Below are positions 11,534-19,871 of a stretch of 64,000 nucleotides of DNA, in pieces (position 1 is the first letter of the stretch; the number at the start of each line of letters is the position of its first letter). The DNA comes from Chitinophagaceae bacterium IBVUCB2 (GTDB taxonomy: Bacteria; Bacteroidota; Bacteroidia; Chitinophagales; Chitinophagaceae). Under the pieces are notes generated by a model. The model saw only the letters and a list, made by a program, of their open reading frames with translations, made no database searches and had not been told where the DNA came from. The stretch lies in contig NFUV01000001.1 in NCBI GenBank assembly GCA_002127295.1, forward strand, positions 1 to 64,000. The letters are read 5' to 3'. Both the position numbers and the translations under genes were made by a program.

Positions 11534-12626
11534 ATGACAATCGAAAAATTGAATGATATGCGGTCCCGCATTGCCGGGGTAAGGAGGTTTCTTTGACGTC
11601 GAAAACCGACGATATAAAATTGAAGAAGACAAGCAGCTTTCGTTAAGTCCCGGTTTTTGGGACGACAACAAAAGGGCTACTGAAATTCTCAAAAACACTA
11701 AAGTAAATGAGTATTGGGTGAAACTCTATGAGACGGCTGAAACGTCGGTAGAGGATTTTGCTGTGCTCTTCGAATTCTGGAAAGCTGGCGATGCCACCGA
11801 AGAAGAAACGAAGGAGGCTTACGATAAAGCATTGGATGTATTGGACGATGCAGAATTTAAAGCGACACTTAATGAACCCGAAGATGAGCTGAACGGTGTT
11901 TTACAGATTAACTCAGGTGCCGGTGGCACTGAAAGCCAGGACTGGGCAGAGATGCTGGCCCGGATGTATCGTATGTATGGCGAAAAGCAGGGATGGAAAG
12001 TAACCGAACTGGATTGGCAATGGGGCGATGGTGCAGGGATAAAAACCTGTACGCTGCAATTTGACGGACCGTTTGCTTACGGGTTCTTAAAAGCCGAAAG
12101 TGGTGTGCACCGGTTGGTTCGCATTTCTCCTTTTGATAGTAATGCAAGACGACATACTTCTTTTGTAAGTGTGTATGCATATCCGCTAGTGGATGATACG
12201 ATCAACATTGAAATAAATCCGGCCGATGTAAAAATGGAAACGTCCCGTAGTGGTGGTGCCGGTGGGCAGAACGTAAACAAAGTGGAAACGAAAGTACAGT
12301 TAACGCATATTCCAACCGGTATTGTAGTGGTTTGTCAGCAGGATAGAAGCCAGTTAGGAAACAGAGAACTGGCCATGCAAATGCTGAAAAGCCGTTTGTA
12401 TGAAATGGAATTGCAAAAACGCAATGCATTGAAAGATGCTACCAATGCCAAAAAGAAAAAGATCGAATGGGGTTCTCAAATCCGTTCCTATGTTTTTCAT
12501 CCATACAAAATGATCAAGGATCATCGTACAGATTTTGAAGTTGGTAATGTTGGGCCCGTAATGGATGGTGAACTGGATGGATTTATAAAGGCCTACCTGA
12601 TGTCGGAAAAAGAAACGGAGAGTTAA
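11534..12626 (+). CDS. prfB: Peptide chain release factor 2, with programmed +1 frameshift
   Basis: RF2 recognises UAA and UGA stop codons and releases the nascent chain. The gene is in two frames: the ATG at 11534 opens a 20-codon frame ending in CTT TGA (11591-11596); skipping base 11594 joins it to the main frame, which runs to 12626 and gives about 363 aa, the normal RF2 length. The stop-recognition tripeptide Ser-Pro-Phe is encoded at 12126-12134 and the catalytic GGQ at 12261-12269 ([11 protein letters not shown]). A start at the ATG of 11718 would delete the N-terminal domain and is not believed. Regulation is autogenous: low RF2 favours frameshifting at UGA. It is divergent from the esterase gene and about 75 bp before pruA. 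Confidence 0.96.
11581..11596 (+). promoter_or_regulatory. RF2 recoding site
   Basis: AAGGAGG-TTT-CTT-TGA: a Shine-Dalgarno-like stretch three bases before the slippery CTT codon and the in-frame UGA, the same spacing as in the classical E. coli site (AGGGGG-TAT-CTT-TGA). The base after the stop is C, the context that weakens UGA termination. After the +1 shift the reading is GAC GTC GAA. Confidence 0.95.
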
Positions 12627-12700
12627 TTGTAAGCAAAGCCTTAATTGTATTCTTAGCGACTTTACGAGATAAATATTTATTGCTACTAAAAAACACAATC

Positions 12701-14332
12701 ATGAGTATCGGAACTTTTTCTTACCCAATGCCAGGAAATGAACCAGTATTAAGTTATGGCCCTGGTTCTGCAGAAAAGAAACGTTTAAAAGAAGTGTTAG
12801 CGGAGTTAAAAAAACAGGAGATCGATGTACCCATGTATATCGGCAGTAAAGAAGTACGAACAGGGAAAAAAGTTTCCATGCATCCGCCGCATGAAACAAA
12901 ACATACACTGGGTTATTTTCATGCAGGAGAAGAAAAACATGTAGTCCAGGCAATAGAAGCAGCATTAGCGGCTAAAGAAAGCTGGGCCAATATGAGTTGG
13001 GAAAACCGTGCTGGCATATTTTTAAAAGCTGCGGATCTGATGGCCACCAAGTATCGTCCGTACATGAACGGAACAACGATGCTGGGGCAAAGTAAGAATG
13101 CCTACCAGGCAGAAATTGATGCTGCTTGTGAGTTAATCGACTTCTTACGTTTCAATGTTCATTTTCTTTCTGAGATTTATAAGCAACAACCTATCAGCAG
13201 TCCGGGTATGCACAACAGGATGGAGTATCGTCCGCTGGAAGGATTTGTATTAGCGATCACACCATTCAACTTTACAGCTATTGGGGGCAACCTGCCAACA
13301 TCTGCTGCCATGTGTGGTAATGTGGTTGTTTGGAAGCCAGCCAACACTCAAGTGTACGCTGCACAAATGACGATGCGTATTTTAAAAGAAGCTGGTTTAC
13401 CAGATGGTGTTATCAATTTAATTTATGTAGATGGACCAACGATCGGTAAAGTATGTTTCAATCACAGGGATTTTGCAGGAGTACACTTTACCGGATCTAC
13501 CGGTGTATTTAATAATATGTGGGAGACGATTGGTAAGAATATGTCGAACTATAAATCGTATCCAAGAATAGTAGGAGAGACGGGCGGTAAAGATTTTGTA
13601 CTGGCACATAAAAGTGCAGACCCTGATGTGGTAGCCACTGCTTTGTTGCGTGGTGCATTTGAATTCCAGGGACAAAAATGTTCGGCTGCCTCAAGAGCTT
13701 ATATTCCTTCTAACATTGCAGAAGAAGTAAAAAAGAAACTGATAGCAGGAGTGAAGAGTTTTAAAATGGGAACGGTAGAAAATTTCACCAACTTCATTAA
13801 TGCAGTGATCGATGAAAAAAGTTTTAATAATATCAAACGGTATATTGATAACGCAAAGAAAGATCCGAAAGCTGACATTTGGGTAGGAGGAAAATGTGAT
13901 AGTAAAGAAGGCTGGTTTGTGCAGCCAACGATTATTGAAGCAAAGAACCCGAAGTATGTGACGATGTGTGAAGAAATTTTTGGACCGGTGCTGACTGTTT
14001 ACATTTATCCTGCTAACAGTTTTGAAAAAACCCTCGGCTTGGTTGACTCAACTTCTCCATATGCATTGACCGGTTCCATTATTTCTACTGACAGGGCTGC
14101 GGTTGAATTAGCAGTAAGTAAATTAAGAAACGCAGCGGGTAATTTTTATATCAATGATAAGCCAACAGGAGCAGTAGTTGGCCAGCAGCCTTTTGGCGGT
14201 GCGAGGGCCTCGGGTACTAACGATAAGGCGGGTTCGATTTTGAATTTATATCGTTGGTTAAGTGCCAGAACAATTAAAGAAACATTTAATCCACCAACAG
14301 ATTACGGGTATCCATTTATGCAAGAAGCATAG
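12701..14332 (+). CDS. pruA: L-glutamate gamma-semialdehyde dehydrogenase
   Basis: The 543-aa protein oxidises glutamate semialdehyde (from 1-pyrroline-5-carboxylate) to glutamate with NAD+, the second step of proline catabolism. It is a stand-alone ALDH of the ALDH4A1 type: general base E293 in GETGGKD and catalytic Cys327 in GQKCSAASR, plus N-fold motif ITPFNFTAIGGNLP. Its length fits the monofunctional enzyme rather than the PutA fusion. The frame extends upstream to 12680, but the ATG at 12701 gives the conserved start MSIGTF. No putA/prodh gene is adjacent in this window. A palindromic promoter for the next gene follows. Confidence 0.93.
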   Translation: MSIGTFSYPMPGNEPVLSYGPGSAEKKRLKEVLAELKKQEIDVPMYIGSKEVRTGKKVSMHPPHETKHTLGYFHAGEEKHVVQAIEAALAAKESWANMSWENRAGIFLKAADLMATKYRPYMNGTTMLGQSKNAYQAEIDAACELIDFLRFNVHFLSEIYKQQPISSPGMHNRMEYRPLEGFVLAITPFNFTAIGGNLPTSAAMCGNVVVWKPANTQVYAAQMTMRILKEAGLPDGVINLIYVDGPTIGKVCFNHRDFAGVHFTGSTGVFNNMWETIGKNMSNYKSYPRIVGETGGKDFVLAHKSADPDVVATALLRGAFEFQGQKCSAASRAYIPSNIAEEVKKKLIAGVKSFKMGTVENFTNFINAVIDEKSFNNIKRYIDNAKKDPKADIWVGGKCDSKEGWFVQPTIIEAKNPKYVTMCEEIFGPVLTVYIYPANSFEKTLGLVDSTSPYALTGSIISTDRAAVELAVSKLRNAAGNFYINDKPTGAVVGQQPFGGARASGTNDKAGSILNLYRWLSARTIKETFNPPTDYGYPFMQEA

Positions 14333-14374
14333 ACAAAAAAATAGGAGAACGAATTAGTTTTTTGATGCATGCGA

Positions 14375-14398
14375 AGATTTGTTTTTTAAAACAAATCT
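14375..14398. promoter_or_regulatory. Palindrome overlapping the -33 region
   Basis: An 11-bp perfect inverted repeat, AGATTTGTTTT with AAAACAAATCT around two bases. The -33 TTTG of the following promoter lies within its left arm, so it is a plausible operator. It could also help to terminate pruA transcription. Confidence 0.5.
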
Positions 14399-14408
14399 CC
14401 TACATTTG
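14378..14408 (+). promoter_or_regulatory. Promoter TTTG-N19-TACATTTG
   Basis: TTTG at 14378-14381 and TACATTTG at 14401-14408 are separated by exactly 19 bases, matching the Bacteroidota primary-sigma consensus (TTTG, 19 bp, TAnnTTTG). The downstream barrel gene starts at 14441, giving a leader of about 25 nt. This is the best promoter in the window. Confidence 0.75.
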
Positions 14409-14440
14409 CGACCTTAATTAACTAAAACTATTCTGACTTT

Positions 14441-15043
14441 ATGAAAAAAGCAATGCTGGGCTTTGCCCTTGCTACAGTTATTTCTTTCTCTGCAGTAGCA
14501 CAAGATGAATTAAAACCATTTAAAGTTGATGTAAGCTTCGGGTATGCAATTCCTGGTGGTAGCGGAGCTAAAGGCGGTGTTATCTTCGCTGTGGAACCCA
14601 AGTATGCAGTTATTCCAAACCTTGCTGTTGGTTTACGTATGGAAGCAGCGGTTGTGGCTCGTTTTAGCGGTTACGATAATAACGGGGATGAATTGGATGC
14701 TGATGTAAAAGCGGCTGGTTCTTATTTAGCTACTGCTGACTACTATTTCAAAGACACTTATTCTTTCCGTCCGTTTGCTGGTGCTGGTGCTGGTCTTTTT
14801 TCACTGGCAAGTGCTTCTATCACTTCTGGTGGTACTGAAAGTTCTGGAACTAGCTCAAAATTCGGTGGTATGGTAAGAGCTGGTATCGAAACAGGTCACT
14901 TCCGTTTTGGTCTTGAGTACAACATTGTACCAAGCAGTACCTTAGATGGATTTGATGCTAATGGCGATCCTGCTAAAGTGAAATCTCAAAACAGCTACAT
15001 CGGTATTAAACTCGGTGTTTGTTTTGGTGGTGGACCAAGATAA
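14441..15043 (+). CDS. Outer-membrane beta-barrel protein, 200 aa
   Basis: A signal peptide (MKKAMLGFALATVISFSAVAQ) is followed by alternating beta-strand segments rich in Gly and aromatics, including FRPFAGAGAGLFSL and FRFGLEYNIVPSS, ending with a short strand, SYIGIKLGVCFGGGPR. This is the pattern of small (about eight-strand) outer-membrane barrels common in Bacteroidota. Ligand and function are unknown. It has its own consensus promoter and its own terminator, so it is an independent and probably well-expressed unit. Confidence 0.8.
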   Translation: MKKAMLGFALATVISFSAVAQDELKPFKVDVSFGYAIPGGSGAKGGVIFAVEPKYAVIPNLAVGLRMEAAVVARFSGYDNNGDELDADVKAAGSYLATADYYFKDTYSFRPFAGAGAGLFSLASASITSGGTESSGTSSKFGGMVRAGIETGHFRFGLEYNIVPSSTLDGFDANGDPAKVKSQNSYIGIKLGVCFGGGPR

Positions 15044-15068
15044 TTTACTATAAATTATTACTACAAAA

Positions 15069-15099
15069 GGGGCTGTATAACAACAGCCTCTTTTTTTTT
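15069..15099 (+). terminator. Intrinsic terminator after the 200-aa barrel gene
   Basis: GGGGCTGT pairs with ACAGCCTC (one G-T wobble) over a 6-base loop and is followed by nine T residues on the plus strand. Confidence 0.85.
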
Positions 15100-15302
15100 G
15101 CTTATTTAAAATTAAAGAAATCTATTATCCTCCACATGAATTCTATAACTGATTAACAATAAATACCATTTTCCAAGGAGGAGTATGTGTTTCATTTCCA
15201 TGATAGTTTAAGAGGAAAGAGTATTGATTTTTACCATTTTGGCATGGTTTTGCATTCTTCGTTTATGAGAATAGTACTATTCTATAAACTAAAATCAATA
15301 CA

Positions 15303-15884
15303 ATGAAAAAGCATTTGGTCCTTATCATTTTTTCTGCTCTCTCTATTCCTGCTTTACATGCCCAGCATACCAATTTTGGTATTAAGGCAGGATATAATTC
15401 ATCAAGTGTACAAATAACTAATTCTAATGATTATGATTCTAAGAGTGGCTTGCATGTAGGTGGATTGGCCCACATACATATCAATAAGCATTTTGCGGTA
15501 CAGCCAGAACTGGTTTATAGTTGCCAGGGAGGAGAGTCGGGAAATACAAAATTGAAATTAAATTATCTGAATGTTCCGGTATTACTACAGTATATGGTAA
15601 ACGATGGATTTCGACTGCAGACTGGTCCGCAAGTAGGATTTTTAGTGACCGCCAAACAAAAAATCGGGAATGTAGAAGTTGATATTGACGATACATATGA
15701 TGCTGTAGATTTTTCCTGGTCGTTTGGAGCAGGTTATCTTTTTACTTCTGGAATTGGAATAGACGCCAGGTATAATTTGGGACTAAATAATATAAGTGAT
15801 GATGAAACTTTTGAAGCCAAAAACAGGGTGTTTCAAGTTGGGTTATTCTATCAGTTTAAAAATGATAATAATAAACGTAAATAA
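15303..15884 (+). CDS. Outer-membrane beta-barrel protein, 193 aa
   Basis: Signal peptide MKKHLVLIIFSALSIPALHAQ, then a porin-like small barrel of the OMP_b-brl_2/PorT type: it opens with NFGIKAGYNSS, has HFAVQPELVYS, NVPVLLQYMV and ends with VFQVGLFYQFK. These landmarks recur in the 212-aa-frame gene at 16215-16808 (NFGIKAGLNNS, HFAFQPEIMYS, NIPLMLKYKS, YWQVNLIYMF), so the two are tandem paralogues. Function unknown; location outer membrane. A strong terminator follows, so each copy is its own transcription unit. Confidence 0.8.
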   Translation: MKKHLVLIIFSALSIPALHAQHTNFGIKAGYNSSSVQITNSNDYDSKSGLHVGGLAHIHINKHFAVQPELVYSCQGGESGNTKLKLNYLNVPVLLQYMVNDGFRLQTGPQVGFLVTAKQKIGNVEVDIDDTYDAVDFSWSFGAGYLFTSGIGIDARYNLGLNNISDDETFEAKNRVFQVGLFYQFKNDNNKRK

Positions 15885-15896
15885 GATTTTCTTTCT

Positions 15897-15919
15897 AAAG
15901 CCCCGTAAGGGGCTTTTTT
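15897..15919 (+). terminator. Intrinsic terminator
   Basis: AAAGCCCC and GGGGCTTT form an 8-bp perfect stem with a GTAA loop, followed by a T-run. It ends the upstream barrel gene. Confidence 0.9.
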
Positions 15920-16214
15920 ATTTTAGTGAACTCTTAAAAAACCTTACCGGAAAAAATTAGATCATCAACTGTATAAGTTCACAATAAAATAATATAACTA
16001 ACTATTTGCTTTGTTCACTACAATTCTGAAACAGTTTATGCTGTCAAATCCAATGGATAGATAGAGTGATGATAATCCCAAAAGGGGAAATGGGGTGAAT
16101 TTTGCCATTAAACCAAGATAATAATAGATAAAAATTATTAGATCATGTATTACTGGTCCATTTATCATCGTGGCACCGTATTTGGCAACCGTGGGTAAAT
16201 CAATAACAAATTTT
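15920..16214. other. Gene-free leader before the second barrel paralogue
   Basis: About 295 bp with no supported gene. A minus-strand frame crossing it is antisense to the next gene and looks non-coding. It presumably contains the promoter of the gene at 16215; I see no clear TAnnTTTG element. Confidence 0.4.
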
Positions 16215-16808
16215 ATGAAAAGAGTGATTTTAGTTTTTGCAGTCGTTTTATCTTCTGTTATAGTGAATGGCCAGGTTAATTTTGGAATCAAAGCGGGGTT
16301 GAACAATTCAACACTCGGTGGCGATGGTGCTGACATATCCGGAAAGAAATCGAATACAGGTTTTAATGTTGGCGTAATTGCAGCCATCCCGTTGAGTACC
16401 CATTTTGCATTTCAGCCTGAGATTATGTATTCGGCTAACCAGGGTATGGAATTCAGACCCACAACAAATTCAGAAACCAATTATAATCTGAACTATGTCA
16501 ATATCCCGTTGATGTTGAAGTATAAGTCTATGGGATTTTATGGTGAGGCTGGTCCTTATTTTGGATTCCTGACATCAGGAAAGGTTAAAACCAAAACTGG
16601 TTCAACAACTACAGAAAGTGATATCAAAGATTCTTTTGATGGAACTGATATGGGAGTAGCCTTGGGTACTGGTTATATTATGAACTCAGGTTTAGGCTTT
16701 GGTGTTCGTTATAATATGGGTCTTCAAAATATTTATGATGCAACTTCTCCTGAATTTAAAAACAGGTATTGGCAGGTAAATTTGATTTATATGTTTTCGA
16801 AGAAATAA
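16215..16808 (+). CDS. Outer-membrane beta-barrel protein, paralogue of the previous
   Basis: The ATG at 16215 is chosen because it begins the signal peptide MKRVILVFAVVLSSVIVNGQ; the frame's earlier start at 16170 adds 15 unlikely residues. The mature protein of about 178 aa aligns by eye along its length with the barrel at 15303-15884 and has the same strand landmarks. It is predicted to sit in the outer membrane; function unknown. Tandem duplication with divergence is the simplest origin. A terminator follows, overlapping the end of the convergent caspase gene. Confidence 0.8.
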   Translation: MKRVILVFAVVLSSVIVNGQVNFGIKAGLNNSTLGGDGADISGKKSNTGFNVGVIAAIPLSTHFAFQPEIMYSANQGMEFRPTTNSETNYNLNYVNIPLMLKYKSMGFYGEAGPYFGFLTSGKVKTKTGSTTTESDIKDSFDGTDMGVALGTGYIMNSGLGFGVRYNMGLQNIYDATSPEFKNRYWQVNLIYMFSKK

Positions 16809-16858
16809 ATAAATCTCACATTATGCAGGAAAAATAATGATCGAATTGATAGTAAGAG

Positions 16859-16891
16859 AATTGCCGGGTTTATTTATCCCGGCAATTTTTT
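16859..16891 (+). terminator. Terminator overlapping the end of the convergent gene
   Basis: A 10-bp perfect stem (AATTGCCGGG with CCCGGCAATT), 9-base loop, then a T-run on the plus strand. It overlaps the last codons and stop of the minus-strand caspase-TPR gene, so the same bases are terminator on one strand and coding on the other. Confidence 0.8.
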
Positions 16892-19182
16892 ATATAAGCT
16901 GTGTATTCTGGTAAATTCTTAAATGCCTTTTTCAAACTTTTAAGATCCGCACAGGTAAAATAACCAGCTTCCTTGATCTCCCTCAGTAGTGCAAAAGCCT
17001 CTCTCATTTTATCTGAATTAAGATAGGAGCTTGCAAGAAATGACATTACTTCATATTTATCAGGAACCTCATAAGCTTCCATTTTTTCAATGAGTAATTG
17101 CTGGGCAGTTTCAGCATCCCCATTTTCTTCAATATATTCTGCCAAAGTTTGGAGGTACAGAAATTCTGCGGGAACAAGTTCAACAGCTTTTCGGTAAAAA
17201 AATTCTGCAGAATCTGCATCAAAAACCTCTTCCTGGTAATACTTGCCAAGTGTATAATAATAGTCACCAGAGTCATGATTGTTTCTCAAAATAAGCCTTA
17301 CAGAGTCAAGAGAAATAAGTGATAATGGTATTCCAGCAAATTGGTTTTCGAACCGGATTCTTAATAATCTCATTTCAACAGAATCGTTATATAGCTTTAG
17401 TTTACTTATTAATGATTCAGCAACAGCAGTATCCTTGCTTTCAATAGCATAATCATACAAAGAAAAGTAAGCGGTAATATCATCTGGAAAAAGTTCTATT
17501 GACTTTAAAAGATAGTCCGCTGCTTTTTTTATCTGCTTCAATTCAATAGCATATTGGGCCAGGTTTTGCAGTATACATTTTGTACATTCAAAAGTGTTAT
17601 AGTGCGGGTCTTTTTGCAAAACGGCTTCGTAATATTCAATTGCTTTGGCGTAATTTTTTTTGCTGGCATAGCAGCTTCCTAATTGGTATTTGGGAATTAA
17701 CCAACCCGGACTCTTACTAATCGCTTTCTCCAATAGCTGAATCGCTTTTGTCCAATTTTCTTTTCTCATTTCAACAACAGCTTTGGCTGTGAGGAGGTAA
17801 GCAGCTTCAGGTTCTTCTTTTATAGCAGAGTCAATAATAATCGAAAGTTTTTCAGCGGGCACCTTGTTTGAAGTTTCATGAAACCACGTCGCTTTACCTT
17901 GTACGAACAAATACCGCTTTAAATTTTGAAGGTACTTTTCGTTAGGTAGCCTGAGGTCGTTATTCTGTAATACTTGCTCAATCAGTCCAACACCTTCTTC
18001 AAATTGGCGTTCTGACACCAGTTTTTTCCCAATAAATGAGTTGTTGACTATTTCCTGGGCATTATTCATCAAAGCAGCGAGTAACTCTGAATTGGCTTGC
18101 AAAATAAAGTCGGTATCATTTGTACATGCTTTTAATTGGCGATATAATACCGTAGCTGATCCTTGTCCCGTAAAGCCAAATTTTTTTTTATCGATGGCTT
18201 TTGTCATTTCCTTAAAATAATAATTGCAACTATCGTCCGGTACTTGATAATAAGATTTGCCTTTAATACTATTTCCACCCGTCTTTTGCACTGGCTTTAT
18301 AACAGGTGCTTTCAACGTAGCAAGAACAGTTGAGAATTTATTAGGGCCTTCAAAAATGGGCTGTTGTTTATTATTTGTTTCTTTCGCCACATTACTGCCT
18401 ACATACATTTCCAGTTCGGCTAGTGTAATAGTTGAGTCTTTGTTGGTATCTGCTTCGCCATTTAATCCGTTGATAAGAAAATATGAAAAAACTCCCCGTC
18501 CGTTTCCCCATTTTTTATCTTCATAAGACAACTGACCGGGCTGAGAACTCAGGATTTTTATTTCATTCTTCCACATACTGCTGATGGCTGCAGCAGCAAA
18601 CTCAGCGCCTTTAATACCACCCGCTAATTTACCAGAGCGGCAGGCATCAGTAATAAGTATCACTTTTATATCTCTGCTGAGAAGGGTAACAAAAACATCT
18701 TTCAAATCGTTAACTGCAACAGCCCCTCCCCAATAATTATCAGAATAAGTGTCATTTGTCAACAAGTAACCTTTGTTTAGCACTTCTGGTGATTCTACAT
18801 CGCCATGACCTGAAAAAAAGAATAGCAGGTTATCGCCGGGTTTTAATGATGAAGCGATTCTTGTAAGCTGTGTAATCAGGTCGCCCCGTTTTGCTTTTTC
18901 ATTTACTAATAGAGTAATATCATCTTTGGTAATATTCCAAAATCCTGTAGTGGCCAGGTAATCTGCAAAAACCTGTGCGTCTCTGTCCGCATATTGCAAT
19001 GAGTCGATAAACTGGTACTTGGAAATGCCGACAATAAGGGCTTTTGTTTTCCCTTGTGTGCGGCTATCTTTTTCAGCTACGATAAGTCCTTTGGGTGTCT
19101 GAGAAAATGCAATACAGGGAGAAATAAAAAGCAACAAAAGGCAAAGGAAAAATCTCCAACAAATATTTTTTCGATTACCCAT
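16870..19182 (-). CDS. Exported caspase-like protease with TPR repeats
   Basis: A 770-aa protein. Residues 1-28 form a signal peptide. Residues about 45-290 are a C14 caspase/metacaspase-like domain with catalytic His126 in FFFSGHGDVE and Cys181 in LITDACRSGKL, both intact. Within it residues 245-256 (DTNKDSTITLAE) match a 12-residue EF-hand calcium loop, suggesting Ca2+ control as in some metacaspases (inference). From about 380 to 760 there are helical repeats of TPR type, for example AIQLLEKAISKSPGWLIPKY and AIEYYEAVLQKDP. It is likely periplasmic. It lies 6.6 kb from the triple-caspase gene but in a separate unit. Role unknown. Confidence 0.87.
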   Translation of the reverse strand: MGNRKNICWRFFLCLLLLFISPCIAFSQTPKGLIVAEKDSRTQGKTKALIVGISKYQFIDSLQYADRDAQVFADYLATTGFWNITKDDITLLVNEKAKRGDLITQLTRIASSLKPGDNLLFFFSGHGDVESPEVLNKGYLLTNDTYSDNYWGGAVAVNDLKDVFVTLLSRDIKVILITDACRSGKLAGGIKGAEFAAAAISSMWKNEIKILSSQPGQLSYEDKKWGNGRGVFSYFLINGLNGEADTNKDSTITLAELEMYVGSNVAKETNNKQQPIFEGPNKFSTVLATLKAPVIKPVQKTGGNSIKGKSYYQVPDDSCNYYFKEMTKAIDKKKFGFTGQGSATVLYRQLKACTNDTDFILQANSELLAALMNNAQEIVNNSFIGKKLVSERQFEEGVGLIEQVLQNNDLRLPNEKYLQNLKRYLFVQGKATWFHETSNKVPAEKLSIIIDSAIKEEPEAAYLLTAKAVVEMRKENWTKAIQLLEKAISKSPGWLIPKYQLGSCYASKKNYAKAIEYYEAVLQKDPHYNTFECTKCILQNLAQYAIELKQIKKAADYLLKSIELFPDDITAYFSLYDYAIESKDTAVAESLISKLKLYNDSVEMRLLRIRFENQFAGIPLSLISLDSVRLILRNNHDSGDYYYTLGKYYQEEVFDADSAEFFYRKAVELVPAEFLYLQTLAEYIEENGDAETAQQLLIEKMEAYEVPDKYEVMSFLASSYLNSDKMREAFALLREIKEAGYFTCADLKSLKKAFKNLPEYTAYIKNCRDK

Positions 19183-19303
19183 TTTATAAAGTTACTCTTT
19201 GGAAAGCTATAAACAAATACCCTGTAATGGGTAGGAGATGTTGGTGTCAGAACATTATTTATATCTAAATGCCATTACGTAACTTCATCCCAAAATCAGT
19301 TTA

Positions 19304-19813
19304 ATGCAGGTTCTCCTTTCATCAAACCAACTTTCTGAAACAGTACACCAATTAGCAGCACAGTTAAGCAGCAGACATACAGATTTAGATGATGTTGTCT
19401 TTGTGGGAATACAGCAAGGTGGGGTAGTAGTAGGTAATGACATTGTTACATCAATCCAACAAAACAACTCTTCTAAAAAAATACAATATGGCCAGTTAGA
19501 TATTACCTTTTACCGGGATGATATTCGCAATGAAATTCTTACTCCCGACACCATGAATCTGCCCTTCGCCATCGAAAATAAAACGGTGGTGTTGATAGAT
19601 GATGTGCTTTTCACCGGTCGTACCATCAAAGCGGCCTTGGATGTATTGCTTGATTATGGTCGCCCCGCTAAAGTGGAATTATGTGTACTCATTGACAGAA
19701 AAGAGCATCGCCAGTTTCCTATACAGGCTGATTATGTGGGAGTAACAGTACAAACAAACAAAACTGATAAAGTAAAGCTGGTGAATAAGGAAGTGGTATT
19801 GATCACCCGGTAA
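19304..19813 (+). CDS. pyrR: PyrR-type uracil phosphoribosyltransferase/regulator
   Basis: A 169-aa type I phosphoribosyltransferase. The PRPP-binding loop is VVLIDDVLFTGRT (about 95-107), and the N-terminal GIQQGGV and YGQLDITFYRDD segments are typical of PyrR, which senses UMP and in Gram-positive species attenuates the pyr operon by binding leader RNA, with some UPRTase activity. In Bacteroidota the regulatory target is not obvious. Position 58 bp upstream of pyrB on the same strand supports a pyrimidine role. It is cytoplasmic. Confidence 0.93.
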   Translation: MQVLLSSNQLSETVHQLAAQLSSRHTDLDDVVFVGIQQGGVVVGNDIVTSIQQNNSSKKIQYGQLDITFYRDDIRNEILTPDTMNLPFAIENKTVVLIDDVLFTGRTIKAALDVLLDYGRPAKVELCVLIDRKEHRQFPIQADYVGVTVQTNKTDKVKLVNKEVVLITR

Positions 19814-19871
19814 ATATTTTTCTCTGTCATTCTATACAATCTGTGGCTAAATCCTTTAATTTCGCTTTTTA

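Noticed and set aside
11718-12626. RF2 as a shorter gene starting at the internal ATG
   Set aside because: It would lose the N-terminal domain; the frameshift site at 11581-11596 explains the missing part.
6813-19182. Caspase genes as a defence island
   Set aside because: Both proteins carry export signals, lie in separate units 6.6 kb apart, and have no defence-type neighbours such as nucleases or sensors.
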